Shown here: positions 8,777 through 17,569 of the stretch, piece after piece | Layout of the letters: every line of letters begins with the position of its first letter | How positions within the stretch are numbered: position 1 is the first letter of the stretch | Origin: JBPOFM01 sp051252455 | GTDB lineage: Bacteria; Bacteroidota; Bacteroidia; Flavobacteriales; Flavobacteriaceae | Reading direction: 5' to 3' | DNA: 64,000 bases | Assembly: GCA_051252455.1 (NCBI GenBank) | Contig: JBPOFM010000002.1 | Location: 186,001 to 250,000 of the forward strand | Notes under the pieces: generated by a model | What the model was told of the DNA's origin: nothing | The model's database searches: none | Seen by the model: only the letters and a program-made list of their open reading frames with translations | Program-made: the position numbers and the translations under genes

Positions 8777-9724
8777 ATGACAGGAATTGTATATAAATCC
8801 ACGGGAAGTTGGTACACGGTGAAAACCGAACTTGGTGCCACTTACGAGTGCCGTATCAAAGGGAAATTTAGGCTCAAAGGTATAAAAAGCACGAATCCGA
8901 TTGCCGTAGGCGATGTGGTTGATTTTGAAATTGAAATGAATAATGATCAAGAGACTGGAGTGATCCACAAAATTCATGATCGGAAGAATTATATCATTCG
9001 AAAATCAGTCAACCTTTCCAAACAAACGCATATCATTGCCTCAAATATTGATCAGGTTTTTTTGTTGATAACCATCAATAACCCGCCAACACTGACCTCT
9101 TTTATCGATCGTTTTTTAGTGACAACGGAAGCTTATTCCATCAAAACCGTTTTACTATTCAATAAAGCAGATACGTATGATGACGACACACTTTTGGAAG
9201 TAAAGCTTTTGGCACATCTCTACCGAAAAATTGGTTATGAATGTATTGGTATTTCTGCCGAAACAGGAAAGAATGTAGATAAGGTCAAGAATATCATGAA
9301 AGACAAGGTTAGTATGTTCGCTGGCCATTCCGGAGTCGGAAAATCAACATTGGTCAATGCCATAGAACCCGAGCTAGACTTAAAAACAAAATCTATTTCG
9401 CTACAACACAGCCAAGGTCAACATACCACAACATTCGCTGAAATGTTCGACTTGAGCTTCGGAGCAAAAATTATCGATACACCAGGCATCAAAGGTTTCG
9501 GGATTGTCGATATGGATAAGGAAGAAATTGGTGATTATTTTCCAGAGTTCTTTGCTTTAAAACAAGAATGTAAATTCAATAATTGTTTGCACGTTGAAGA
9601 ACCCAAATGTGCAGTAAAAGTTGCTTTGGAAAATGATGAGGTTGCCTATTCGCGGTATAGGAGTTATTTGCAAATGTTAGACGGCGATGACGAACACTAC
9701 CGAACAGAAGAGTGGGTGAATTAG
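8777..9724 (+). CDS. rsgA: Ribosome small-subunit-dependent GTPase RsgA
   Basis: This 315-residue GTPase helps mature the 30S subunit. It has the circularly permuted G motifs of the YlqF/YawG type: NKAD (G4), then GHSGVGKST (G1) near residue 190, then DTPGIKGF (G3). An N-terminal OB fold (about 1-70) precedes and a C-terminal zinc-binding segment with CKFNNCLH and a further Cys follows. The frame is open upstream to 8738, but ATG 8777 (MTGIVYKSTG) matches the family N-terminus and lies after the terminator. Confidence 0.93.
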   Translation: MTGIVYKSTGSWYTVKTELGATYECRIKGKFRLKGIKSTNPIAVGDVVDFEIEMNNDQETGVIHKIHDRKNYIIRKSVNLSKQTHIIASNIDQVFLLITINNPPTLTSFIDRFLVTTEAYSIKTVLLFNKADTYDDDTLLEVKLLAHLYRKIGYECIGISAETGKNVDKVKNIMKDKVSMFAGHSGVGKSTLVNAIEPELDLKTKSISLQHSQGQHTTTFAEMFDLSFGAKIIDTPGIKGFGIVDMDKEEIGDYFPEFFALKQECKFNNCLHVEEPKCAVKVALENDEVAYSRYRSYLQMLDGDDEHYRTEEWVN

Positions 9725-9766
9725 TGTACAATTGGCAGTAGCAGTATCCAGTATATAATGAGTTAA

Positions 9767-10117
9767 ATGATGAATCCTTGTTTGAAATATATACTTATCA
9801 TTTTTTTGCTTTCTTCCTGTGCGTTTGAAGATCCTTATTTTATGACGATTGAAATTTACAATAAAGAGCCTCATACATATGATGAAAGAGTCATTTCTAT
9901 TGATGAACATTGGGCTATAGTTGATGAAATTGCCGCGGCAGTCCAATTTAGAAAATCTAGTATGGATTCCCTTCAAAAAAGTAAGTTTTTTGTGAAACTT
10001 AAGATTAATAAAAATGTACCTATGGGAATCGTTTTAGATGTGGAACATGAATTAAGAAAAGCAAAAATCGAAAACATACGATATTACGAACTGGAAGGAA
10101 AAGCCTGGTTACACTAA
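9767..10117 (+). CDS. Small lipoprotein with ExbD-like C-terminal pattern
   Basis: The 116-residue protein has a signal peptide with lipobox LLSSC (Cys at 18). The C-terminal part (about 76-112) reads VKLKINKNVPMGIVLDV then a short helix and KIENIRYYEL, a beta-alpha-beta pattern like the periplasmic domain of ExbD/TolR. This similarity is by eye and weak. The stop codon overlaps the dtd start (TAATG), so the two genes are probably co-translated. Function unknown. Confidence 0.65.
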   Translation: MMNPCLKYILIIFLLSSCAFEDPYFMTIEIYNKEPHTYDERVISIDEHWAIVDEIAAAVQFRKSSMDSLQKSKFFVKLKINKNVPMGIVLDVEHELRKAKIENIRYYELEGKAWLH

Positions 10118-10569
10118 TGAAAGCAGTCATTCAAAGAGTTTCAAAAGCAAGTGTTACTATTGAAGGTCAAAAAGTGGCATCCATAGATAAAGGCTTACTT
10201 ATATTGCTGGGAATCGTAGATGAGGATACGACAGATGACATACAATGGCTTTCAAACAAGATATGCAATCTTCGAATTTTTGGAGATGATGCCGACATCA
10301 TGAATTATTCATTAAAGGATGTCGATGGTGATGCCATTGTTGTCAGTCAATTTACCTTACATGCAAATACAAAAAAAGGCAATCGACCGAGCTACATAAA
10401 AGCAGCAAAACCGGATAGAGCTATTCCACTTTACAAAAATTTTATATCTCAACTTCAGAATGATTTAGGCAAAACCATTCAAACAGGCGTTTTCGGTGCA
10501 GACATGAAAGTGGAATTGTTGAATGATGGACCTGTTACTATAATCATTGACACGAAAGACAGAGGTTAA
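10117..10569 (+). CDS. dtd: D-aminoacyl-tRNA deacylase
   Basis: This 150-residue protein hydrolyses D-amino acids from mischarged tRNA. It starts MKAVIQRVSKASVTIEG, and carries the two cross-subunit motifs: SQFTLHANTKKGNRPS (residues about 77-92) and GPVTIIID near the C-terminus. Length and motifs are standard for the homodimeric DTD family. It overlaps the preceding lipoprotein gene by one base. Confidence 0.95.
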   Translation: MKAVIQRVSKASVTIEGQKVASIDKGLLILLGIVDEDTTDDIQWLSNKICNLRIFGDDADIMNYSLKDVDGDAIVVSQFTLHANTKKGNRPSYIKAAKPDRAIPLYKNFISQLQNDLGKTIQTGVFGADMKVELLNDGPVTIIIDTKDRG

Positions 10570-10593
10570 CCTAAATTTATTAGCTGGGAAATG

Positions 10594-10622
10594 TTGCAAT
10601 TCTATAAATATTTCTATATTTA
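10594..10622 (+). promoter_or_regulatory. Candidate promoter for the DUF3857 pair
   Basis: TTG at 10594-10596 and TATATTTA at 10615-10622, 18 bp apart, match the Bacteroidota promoter with one mismatch. The start codon is at 10642. Confidence 0.4.
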
Positions 10623-10641
10623 GACGCATAAACTTTAACAT

Positions 10642-12540
10642 ATGTTAACAAGACTATGCTTTCTTTTCGTTTTTAGTTTTTCACTGTCTCATGCTCAACA
10701 TAGTGAGTTGTTGACTTCATTTTCCATTCCATCAAATTTAATCAAAGACGCAAATGCTATTGTTAGACAAGATGACATAGCTATTGAAATCAAAGCATAT
10801 AATAAAATGCTCTACACAAATCAGCGGATTGTTACAATTCTTAATTCTTTCGGTGATAATAAGCATGGAGCAGTTATGTATTATGATGAAAACATTAATA
10901 TTAAAAAGTTAGAAGCAAAAGTCTACGATGCGTTAGGAAATGAGATTAAAAAAATCAGAAAAAATGATTTTGAGGATGTCAGTGCCGTGAGTGGAGGCAC
11001 ATTATTTTCTGATAGTCGTGTTAAATATTTAAAATACGTTCCAATAAAATATCCGTATACTATCGTTTTTGATACTGAAGTGGAGTATAATTCTACTGGG
11101 TTTATACCTGGCTGGCGACCAATCGAAGGCTATTTTACGAGCACAGAAAACGCGAACTATAAAATAATCAATTCTACTCAAATTCCAGTCAAAATAAAAA
11201 CCTCTCATTTTGAGACTTATGGTATTGAAACATCAAGTGATTATGAGTTTTCAGTCAAAAATTTGGAATCGATTAAACCAGAAATCTTAAGTCCTGATTT
11301 TTCAAGCTTTACACCCCTTTTGAAGGCGACCTTAACGGAATTTGAAATGGAGGGAGTCAAAGGCACCAATAAAGATTGGAGTGATTTTGGAAAATGGATG
11401 AATGATCAACTTATACAAGGCACACAAGAGCTTCCAGAGAAGGTCAAAAAAGACATTCAATTGCTTACAGCAGACGCTAATACCAATTTGGAAAAAGCTA
11501 AAATTGTATATCAATATATGCAAAACAAAACACGCTACATAAGTGTCCAAATCGGTATTGGTGGCTGGAAACCAATGTTGGCTGGTGATGTTGATAGATT
11601 GGGGTATGGCGATTGCAAAGGTTTATCCAATTACACAAAAGCGATGTTGGATGAAGTAGGAGTTCAGTCGCACTACGCTATAATTTATGGAGACAATGAT
11701 ATTAGAAACATAGACAAGTCGTTTTCATCCATACAAGGTAACCATGCCGTTTTGTGCATTCCTTCTGAATCAGATTATGTTTGGTTAGAATGTACAAGTC
11801 AAACAACACCATTCGGGTACAATGCCAATTTTACAGACGATAGAGATGCGTTGATTATCACTCCAGAAGGTGGTAAAATCGTTCACACGACTATTTATAA
11901 AACCGAAGGCAATATTTTGGATACCAATTCCTCCATCGTGTTATCAGAAGCGGGTGATATAACAGCATCACTAACTACAAAATCGTATGGGACTCAATAT
12001 GGTTTTCATGAAGGAATTCAAAATCAATCGCTGAAAGATCAAAAATTGAAATATAAAGAAGATTGGGGTTACATCAATGGACTGGACATAGTTTCAACAG
12101 CTTTTGAGAATAATAAAGATGAGATAGTTTTTACTGAGAATGTTGATGTCCAGGCTCAACGGTACGCTATTAAAACAGGATCAAGACTTTTACTGCAACC
12201 TAATTTATTTAATAGAACAGATACTGCTCCAAAACGATATGAAGAGAGGACCACTCCTTTTGTCATTGAACGAGGGTATACACATACAGACCAATACGAA
12301 ATTGTTATCCCCAACACGATGGAGGTCGAAGTGTTGTTGGAGCCTACGAATATTATCAATAAGTTTGGTGAGTACACCACAATAGTCTCGCTAACTGAAG
12401 GCAATAAAATTTTATATCAACGAAAGCTCGTAATCGAAAAAGGGTCTTACGATAAAGAAGATTACGACGCATATCGGAATTTTTTGCTAGAGGTAGTTAA
12501 AAATGACAACTCAAAAATTGTATTGAAAACAAAAACTTAA
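10642..12540 (+). CDS. DUF3857 / transglutaminase-like secreted protein, intact triad
   Basis: The 632-residue protein has a signal peptide (ending SLSHAQ). An N-terminal beta-rich DUF3857 region spans about 30-230, a transglutaminase-like core about 270-400 and a C-terminal beta-rich region. The core keeps a candidate catalytic Cys in GYGDCKG (Cys 325) and a His in GNHAVL. Such proteins are common in Bacteroidota; substrates are unknown. A paralogue follows 4 bp after the stop, so both are likely one transcript. Confidence 0.82.
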   Translation: MLTRLCFLFVFSFSLSHAQHSELLTSFSIPSNLIKDANAIVRQDDIAIEIKAYNKMLYTNQRIVTILNSFGDNKHGAVMYYDENINIKKLEAKVYDALGNEIKKIRKNDFEDVSAVSGGTLFSDSRVKYLKYVPIKYPYTIVFDTEVEYNSTGFIPGWRPIEGYFTSTENANYKIINSTQIPVKIKTSHFETYGIETSSDYEFSVKNLESIKPEILSPDFSSFTPLLKATLTEFEMEGVKGTNKDWSDFGKWMNDQLIQGTQELPEKVKKDIQLLTADANTNLEKAKIVYQYMQNKTRYISVQIGIGGWKPMLAGDVDRLGYGDCKGLSNYTKAMLDEVGVQSHYAIIYGDNDIRNIDKSFSSIQGNHAVLCIPSESDYVWLECTSQTTPFGYNANFTDDRDALIITPEGGKIVHTTIYKTEGNILDTNSSIVLSEAGDITASLTTKSYGTQYGFHEGIQNQSLKDQKLKYKEDWGYINGLDIVSTAFENNKDEIVFTENVDVQAQRYAIKTGSRLLLQPNLFNRTDTAPKRYEERTTPFVIERGYTHTDQYEIVIPNTMEVEVLLEPTNIINKFGEYTTIVSLTEGNKILYQRKLVIEKGSYDKEDYDAYRNFLLEVVKNDNSKIVLKTKT

Positions 12541-12544
12541 TCCC

Positions 12545-14581
12545 ATGAAAAAACTGTTATACCTTCAAATTTTATTGATTTTTCAATATTCAGTTTCCCA
12601 AGATTTTAGATTTGGAAAAGTTAGTAAAGAAGAACTTGTTGAAACGACACATGCTATTTTTCCGGAAGCAAACGCTGCAATCTTATATAAAAACCAAGAT
12701 ATTAGATTTAGTTATGTTCAGGATGTAGGGTTTCGACAAGAGAACGAAATTTTTCAACGCATTAAAATATATAATAAGGAAGGGTTTGATTACGCCACAA
12801 AGTTGATTAGGTTATTTGTAAATTCTCAAGGGCCAAGTTCCAACAATGAAGAAATTATAGGTTTAAAAGCAGTGACCTATACCTTGGTTAATGGTAAGAT
12901 TGAAGCAGACAAATTAAAGAAAGAAGGCGTTTTCGAAGAAGAAACCAATAAATTTTGGAAAACGATAAAGTTTACAATGCCAAATATTCAGGAAGGTTGT
13001 ATAATCGAATTTGAATATACAATTCAATCACAATTAACTGGAATTGACGATATAGAATTTCAACAAATGATTCCAATCAACAAATTGGATTTTAGACTTA
13101 AAACACCTGAATATTTCCAATATAAAAAGTTACTGAATCCAAGAGCGATTTATACTCCAAAGCTATCAACTTCTACGGTTAACGAGTCATTTTCAATTAC
13201 AACAAAAGAACGTCCACAATCTCAAATACCGGGTTTTAGAGGAACAGGTAATGCAACATTCACTTCGTCTGAAGTGAAATTTAAATCTGATGTGATTTCG
13301 TCTAATTTAATCGACATTCCTCCTCTTAAAAATGAAGAATACGTGGATAACTTGTCTAATTATCAAGCCAAACTGATAATGGAGTTAGATTTTATAAAGT
13401 ATCCAAATGAAACATCTAAATCTTTTTCAACCAACTGGGAACAAGTCACCAAAATTATTTATGATGACCAAGATTTTGGAGCGCAGCTAAATAAAAAAGG
13501 ATATTTTGATGATGATTTAGACCAACTACTAACTGGTATTTCAGATCCTGTGCAAAAAGCTTCATTGATTTTCAACCATGTGAAATCTAAAGTTAAATGG
13601 AACGATTACCATGGATACATGTGTGATTTGGGGGTCAGTAAGGCTTATAAATCAGGAGAGGGAAATTCTGCTGATATAAATTTGATGCTCATCTCAATGT
13701 TAAGCTATGCAGGGCTTGAGGCGCATCCGATTTTGGTAAGTACAAAAAATAACGGAATCCCTTTGTTGCCTACTCGTACCGGGTTTAACTATGTTATCTG
13801 TGGAGTAGTCATTGACAGTAATACGTTTCTGCTAGATGCGACGCAAAAGTTTACGACGGCTAATATACTTCCGGTAAAATCGCTCAACTGGCTAGGACGA
13901 TTAATTAGGGATGATAAAACTTCAGAATGGGTAGAATTGACACCAGTAAGCCCTTCTAAAGAAACCGTATCTTTAAATGTGAAATTAAAATCGGATTTGT
14001 CTGCTGAAGGTAAAGTGAGGGCTCATTATACAGAATATCAGGCATTTTCAATGAGAAATAGATATGAGAACGTCAGCAATCAACAAATCATTGAAAGACT
14101 AGAAAAAGATAAAGGAGAACTTCGAGTATCCAACTTGGAAATTGATAAATTATATGATGTAACTCAACCAATAACACAGACCTACGAATTTTCTGTTCAG
14201 AATGCAATGGAAGACATTGGAGGGAAATTGTATTTTTCCCCTTTATTTTTTCTTTCACCCAAAGAGAGTCCATTCAGAGAAGATAACCGAAATTATCCAA
14301 TCGATTTTGTCTATCCAATTTCTGATAAATATATGGTGAATATAATGTTGCCAGAGGGCTATGTTATAGATACCTTACCAGGTAATTCCAAAATGGAATT
14401 TAATAGTACGGAAGGAGCGTTTTCCTATTTGGCAAGAGAAAACGGCTCTATGTTGCAAATAACGATATCGATGGATCTCAATAAGGCTGTAATATTGGCA
14501 AAAGATTACGAGCAATTCAAACAATTCTATCAGTTTATGATTGAAAAACAAACAGAAAAAGTTGTTCTCAAAAAAGTATAA
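12545..14581 (+). CDS. DUF3857 / transglutaminase-like paralogue, catalytic Cys missing
   Basis: This 678-residue secreted protein (signal peptide ending QYSVSQ) has the same architecture as its upstream neighbour. Where that protein has GDCKG, this one reads GNSADIN (Ser at about 375), and the His motif is replaced by FNYVICG, so the transglutaminase-like core is probably catalytically dead or altered. It may be a partner or binding subunit of the upstream paralogue. It ends 2 bp before the MazG-like gene. Confidence 0.82.
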   Translation: MKKLLYLQILLIFQYSVSQDFRFGKVSKEELVETTHAIFPEANAAILYKNQDIRFSYVQDVGFRQENEIFQRIKIYNKEGFDYATKLIRLFVNSQGPSSNNEEIIGLKAVTYTLVNGKIEADKLKKEGVFEEETNKFWKTIKFTMPNIQEGCIIEFEYTIQSQLTGIDDIEFQQMIPINKLDFRLKTPEYFQYKKLLNPRAIYTPKLSTSTVNESFSITTKERPQSQIPGFRGTGNATFTSSEVKFKSDVISSNLIDIPPLKNEEYVDNLSNYQAKLIMELDFIKYPNETSKSFSTNWEQVTKIIYDDQDFGAQLNKKGYFDDDLDQLLTGISDPVQKASLIFNHVKSKVKWNDYHGYMCDLGVSKAYKSGEGNSADINLMLISMLSYAGLEAHPILVSTKNNGIPLLPTRTGFNYVICGVVIDSNTFLLDATQKFTTANILPVKSLNWLGRLIRDDKTSEWVELTPVSPSKETVSLNVKLKSDLSAEGKVRAHYTEYQAFSMRNRYENVSNQQIIERLEKDKGELRVSNLEIDKLYDVTQPITQTYEFSVQNAMEDIGGKLYFSPLFFLSPKESPFREDNRNYPIDFVYPISDKYMVNIMLPEGYVIDTLPGNSKMEFNSTEGAFSYLARENGSMLQITISMDLNKAVILAKDYEQFKQFYQFMIEKQTEKVVLKKV

Positions 14582-14583
14582 AA

Positions 14584-14910
14584 ATGAATCTTAAAAACTC
14601 ACAAAAAGACGTAGATACCTGGATCAAAGAGCACGGTGTACGCTACTTCAACGAATTGACCAATATGGCACAGCTTACAGAGGAAGTAGGCGAAGTGGCT
14701 CGTATCATTGCAAGGCGTTATGGGGAACAAAGCGAAAAAGAAAGTGATAAAGATAAAGATCTTGGAGAAGAACTAGCAGATGTCGTGTTTGTAATACTAT
14801 GTTTGGCAAATCAAACAGGAATTGATTTGCAAGAAGCTTTTGACAAAAAAATGGACAAAAAAACTCAACGAGACCACGACAGACATCAAAACAACAAAAA
14901 ATTAAAATAG
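14584..14910 (+). CDS. MazG-like nucleotide pyrophosphohydrolase
   Basis: This 108-residue all-alpha NTP pyrophosphatase has the metal-binding pattern of the MazG superfamily: EEVGEVARI near residue 30 and ELADVVFVILCLANQTG near 63-79. It probably hydrolyses a nucleoside triphosphate as housecleaning; the substrate is unknown. It follows the DUF3857 pair with 2 bp between genes. Confidence 0.88.
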   Translation: MNLKNSQKDVDTWIKEHGVRYFNELTNMAQLTEEVGEVARIIARRYGEQSEKESDKDKDLGEELADVVFVILCLANQTGIDLQEAFDKKMDKKTQRDHDRHQNNKKLK

Positions 14911-15005
14911 TTATTTGACCTTGGATGTCTTTTAATTATATTTCTAAAATTTCCTGTCTTTATTATGGCAATTTGTAAAATAGCTTGTTTATTTTCGTTC
15001 TCTCT

Positions 15006-16229
15006 ATGAATTTGACTTTACATAAATCGGTAATTGCCAATCAGCAGTCAACAATCCGAATCACTGGTTCTAAAAGTGAATCCAACAGATTGTTATTGCT
15101 ACAAGCCTTGTATCCACATATGGAGGTTGAAAATGTATCAAATTCTGACGACTCGAGTGTCATGCAAAAAGCTCTAAAATCCGAAGAAGCTATTATCGAC
15201 ATTCATCATGCTGGTACAGCCATGCGTTTTTTAACGGCCTATTTCGCCATGCAAGAAGGACGAGAAGTGATTCTTACGGGTTCAACACGAATGAAAGAGC
15301 GTCCGATCAAAGTGCTGGTTGACGCGCTCAATTCGTTAGGAGCCGATATAACCTATTTAGAAACAGAAGGGTGTCCACCGTTGCAGATTAAAGGCAAAGC
15401 ACTCTCAAAAAGTGAAGTGACATTAAAAGCAAATGTGAGCAGTCAGTACATTTCAGCGCTTTCGCTCATTGCTCCAAAGTTGAGAAACGGCCTGAAGATT
15501 ACACTAGATGGAGAGATAACATCCATTCCATATATCAATATGACTTTGGCCTTGCTAAATGAAATTGGAGTTGAAACGTCGTTTGAAGAAAATATAATCA
15601 CAGTCCATAGACAGCCAGCAATTGACAATCAGCAAGTTACCATCGAAAGCGATTGGTCGTCGGCATCCTACTATTATTCTATTGTTGCTTTGTCTGAAGT
15701 TGGTACACAAATCACGCTTTCTAGTTATAAAAAGTATAGCCTGCAAGCCGATTTCATAGCCTCTGAAATCTATACTAATTTTGGAGTGCAGACTGCGTTC
15801 AAAGAGCATTCGATCACATTGACCAAGGTTTCAAGGCATGCGGATGCACATATTTATAACCTTAACAATTCTCCAGATATCGCACAAACTATCGCAGTGA
15901 GCTGTTTCGGTCTCGGGGAAGGTTGTTATCTCACAGGACTGCATACTCTAAAAATAAAAGAGACAGACCGTCTTTTGGCACTTAAAATAGAAATAGAAAA
16001 ACTAGGAGGAAAGGTTGACATAACCAACGATTCGTTGACGTTACATCCCTCTAATTCTATTCTACCAAATATCTCTATCAGTACCTACAACGATCATAGA
16101 ATGGCGATGGCCTTCGCGCCTTTAGCTCTAAAAGCCCCATTACAAATCGAAGATGCGATGGTAGTTTCAAAGTCATATCCAACATTTTGGGATGATTTGA
16201 AATTCGTAGGTTTCAAATTATCTCAATAA
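15006..16229 (+). CDS. aroA: 3-phosphoshikimate 1-carboxyvinyltransferase (EPSP synthase)
   Basis: EPSP synthase transfers enolpyruvyl from PEP to shikimate 3-phosphate, the sixth shikimate step. The 407-residue protein has the family motifs GSKSESNRLLLL (about 22-33), HAGTAMRFLTAYFA (about 65-78), RMKERPI, SSQYISAL and the C-terminal DHRMAMAFAPLAL. The chosen start is ATG 15006 (MNLTLHKS); the frame is open to 14985. It lies outside the attenuated operon, so this pathway is split across two transcripts here. Confidence 0.93.
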   Translation: MNLTLHKSVIANQQSTIRITGSKSESNRLLLLQALYPHMEVENVSNSDDSSVMQKALKSEEAIIDIHHAGTAMRFLTAYFAMQEGREVILTGSTRMKERPIKVLVDALNSLGADITYLETEGCPPLQIKGKALSKSEVTLKANVSSQYISALSLIAPKLRNGLKITLDGEITSIPYINMTLALLNEIGVETSFEENIITVHRQPAIDNQQVTIESDWSSASYYYSIVALSEVGTQITLSSYKKYSLQADFIASEIYTNFGVQTAFKEHSITLTKVSRHADAHIYNLNNSPDIAQTIAVSCFGLGEGCYLTGLHTLKIKETDRLLALKIEIEKLGGKVDITNDSLTLHPSNSILPNISISTYNDHRMAMAFAPLALKAPLQIEDAMVVSKSYPTFWDDLKFVGFKLSQ

Positions 16230-16244
16230 TAAACGGCCATTTAC

Positions 16245-16276
16245 TTGACAACCCCTATGTTGAGATTGTATATTTG
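16245..16276 (+). promoter_or_regulatory. Promoter of queA
   Basis: TTG (16245-16247) and a perfect TATATTTG (16269-16276) are 21 bp apart. This places transcription near 16283 and excludes in-frame starts at 16245, supporting the queA ATG at 16299. Confidence 0.68.
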
Positions 16277-16298
16277 CAGACTGAAAAAAACATACTAC

Positions 16299-17348
16299 AT
16301 GAAATTATCACACTTCAATTTTAAACTACCAGAAGAATTATTAGCCGAACACCCTGCAGAAAATAGAGATGAAGCTCGTCTAATGGTTCTTGATCGAAAA
16401 AACAAAACCATCGAACATAAGATGTTCAAAGATTTGATCGATTATTTTGATGAAGGTGACGTTATGATTCTTAATAATACAAAAGTCTTTCCTGCACGAT
16501 TGTACGGTAACAAAGAAAAAACGGGTGCAAGAATCGAAGTGTTTTTGTTGCGTGAGCTAAACGAAGAGCAACGTCTTTGGGACGTCTTGGTCGATCCGGC
16601 ACGTAAAATCAGAATTGGTAACAAATTATACTTCGGAGACGATGACACTTTGGTTGCAGAAGTTATCGATAACACGACTTCTAGAGGCCGTACGTTACGA
16701 TTTTTATATGATGGTTCCTATAAAGAATTCCGTCATAAATTAACTGAACTTGGTGAAACACCACTTCCAAAATACATTAAAAGAGACGTGGAACCAGACG
16801 ATGCGGAGAGATATCAAACCATTTTCGCAAAGAAAGAAGGTGCAGTCGCAGCTCCAACGGCAGGATTACACTTTTCGAAGCATTTATTGAAACGTTTGGA
16901 GATTAAGGGTGTTGAATTTGCAGAAGTGACCCTTCACGTTGGTTTGGGAACTTTCAACCCAGTTGAAGTTGAAGATTTGTCAAAACACAAGATGGATAGC
17001 GAAGAAGCGTTTGTGGAGCAGCATGCAGCTGATATTGTCAATAATGCGAAGAACAAGAAAAAACGGATCTGTGCAGTTGGAACTACGAGTATGAGAGCCA
17101 TTGAAAGCTCCGTGTCTTCCAACGGTATGCTGAATGAATTTTCAGGTTGGACCAATAAATTTATTTTTCCGCCCTATGATTTCAGTATCGCTAACTGTAT
17201 GGTGACCAATTTCCACACTCCAAAATCGACGCTTTTAATGATGGTGTCTGCGTTTGCAGGGCATGATTTTACAAAGAAAGCGTATGAAGAAGCGGTAAAA
17301 GAAAAATACAGATTTTACACCTATGGTGACGCCATGTTGATTATATAA
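16299..17348 (+). CDS. queA: S-adenosylmethionine:tRNA ribosyltransferase-isomerase QueA
   Basis: QueA adds the ribosyl moiety of SAM to 7-aminomethyl-7-deazaguanine in tRNA to form epoxyqueuosine. The 349-residue protein begins MKLSHFNFKLPEELLAEHPA, and has the typical segments NNTKVFPARL, AAPTAGLHFS, HVGLGTFNPV and VGTTSMRAIES, with NFHTPKSTLLMMVSAFAG at the end. The start is fixed by the promoter at 16269-16276. A terminator follows at 17368. Confidence 0.95.
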   Translation: MKLSHFNFKLPEELLAEHPAENRDEARLMVLDRKNKTIEHKMFKDLIDYFDEGDVMILNNTKVFPARLYGNKEKTGARIEVFLLRELNEEQRLWDVLVDPARKIRIGNKLYFGDDDTLVAEVIDNTTSRGRTLRFLYDGSYKEFRHKLTELGETPLPKYIKRDVEPDDAERYQTIFAKKEGAVAAPTAGLHFSKHLLKRLEIKGVEFAEVTLHVGLGTFNPVEVEDLSKHKMDSEEAFVEQHAADIVNNAKNKKKRICAVGTTSMRAIESSVSSNGMLNEFSGWTNKFIFPPYDFSIANCMVTNFHTPKSTLLMMVSAFAGHDFTKKAYEEAVKEKYRFYTYGDAMLII

Positions 17349-17367
17349 ATCAACTTCAAAATAAATG

Positions 17368-17395
17368 AAAGCCTTGTTTTAACAGGGCTTTTTTT
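17368..17395 (+). terminator. Terminator of queA
   Basis: AAAGCCTTG (17368-17376) pairs with CAGGGCTTT (17383-17391) with one G-U pair, followed by a T tract. Confidence 0.82.
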
Positions 17396-17397
17396 AT

Positions 17398-17497
17398 GGC
17401 ATTACCCGAAAAAAGGGTCGGGCTTTCGCTGCTCGCTTTTTTTATGGTCCAAAAACCACAAAAAAGAGCTCAAACAACAGCTCTATCCCTAATGCAG
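17398..17497 (+). repeat. Structured dispersed repeat, copy 1 (divergent)
   Basis: This is the most divergent of four related intergenic elements (others at 40114, 48058 and 52442). It shares AAGGGTCGGGCTTTCG, AGCTCAAACA and TATCCCTAATGCA. Its ends read GCATTA and TAATGC where the other copies have GCGTTA and TAACGC, a compensatory change that keeps the pairing. The internal stem (T-rich arm near 17438-17448, A-rich arm near 17456-17466) differs completely in sequence from the other copies yet still pairs. Confidence 0.75.
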
Positions 17498-17553
17498 ATT
17501 GTAACAGTCCTCAAAATCGTAATTCAAAAATCGTAATTCGGAAATCCTTTACC

Positions 17554-17561
17554 TATTTTTG
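17554..17561 (+). promoter_or_regulatory. -7 element of rlmN promoter
   Basis: A perfect TATTTTTG lies 8 bp before the rlmN ATG, predicting transcription start at or within a few bases of the start codon (leaderless or nearly so). No clear -33 TTG is visible. Confidence 0.55.
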
Positions 17562-17569
17562 CAAAGACA

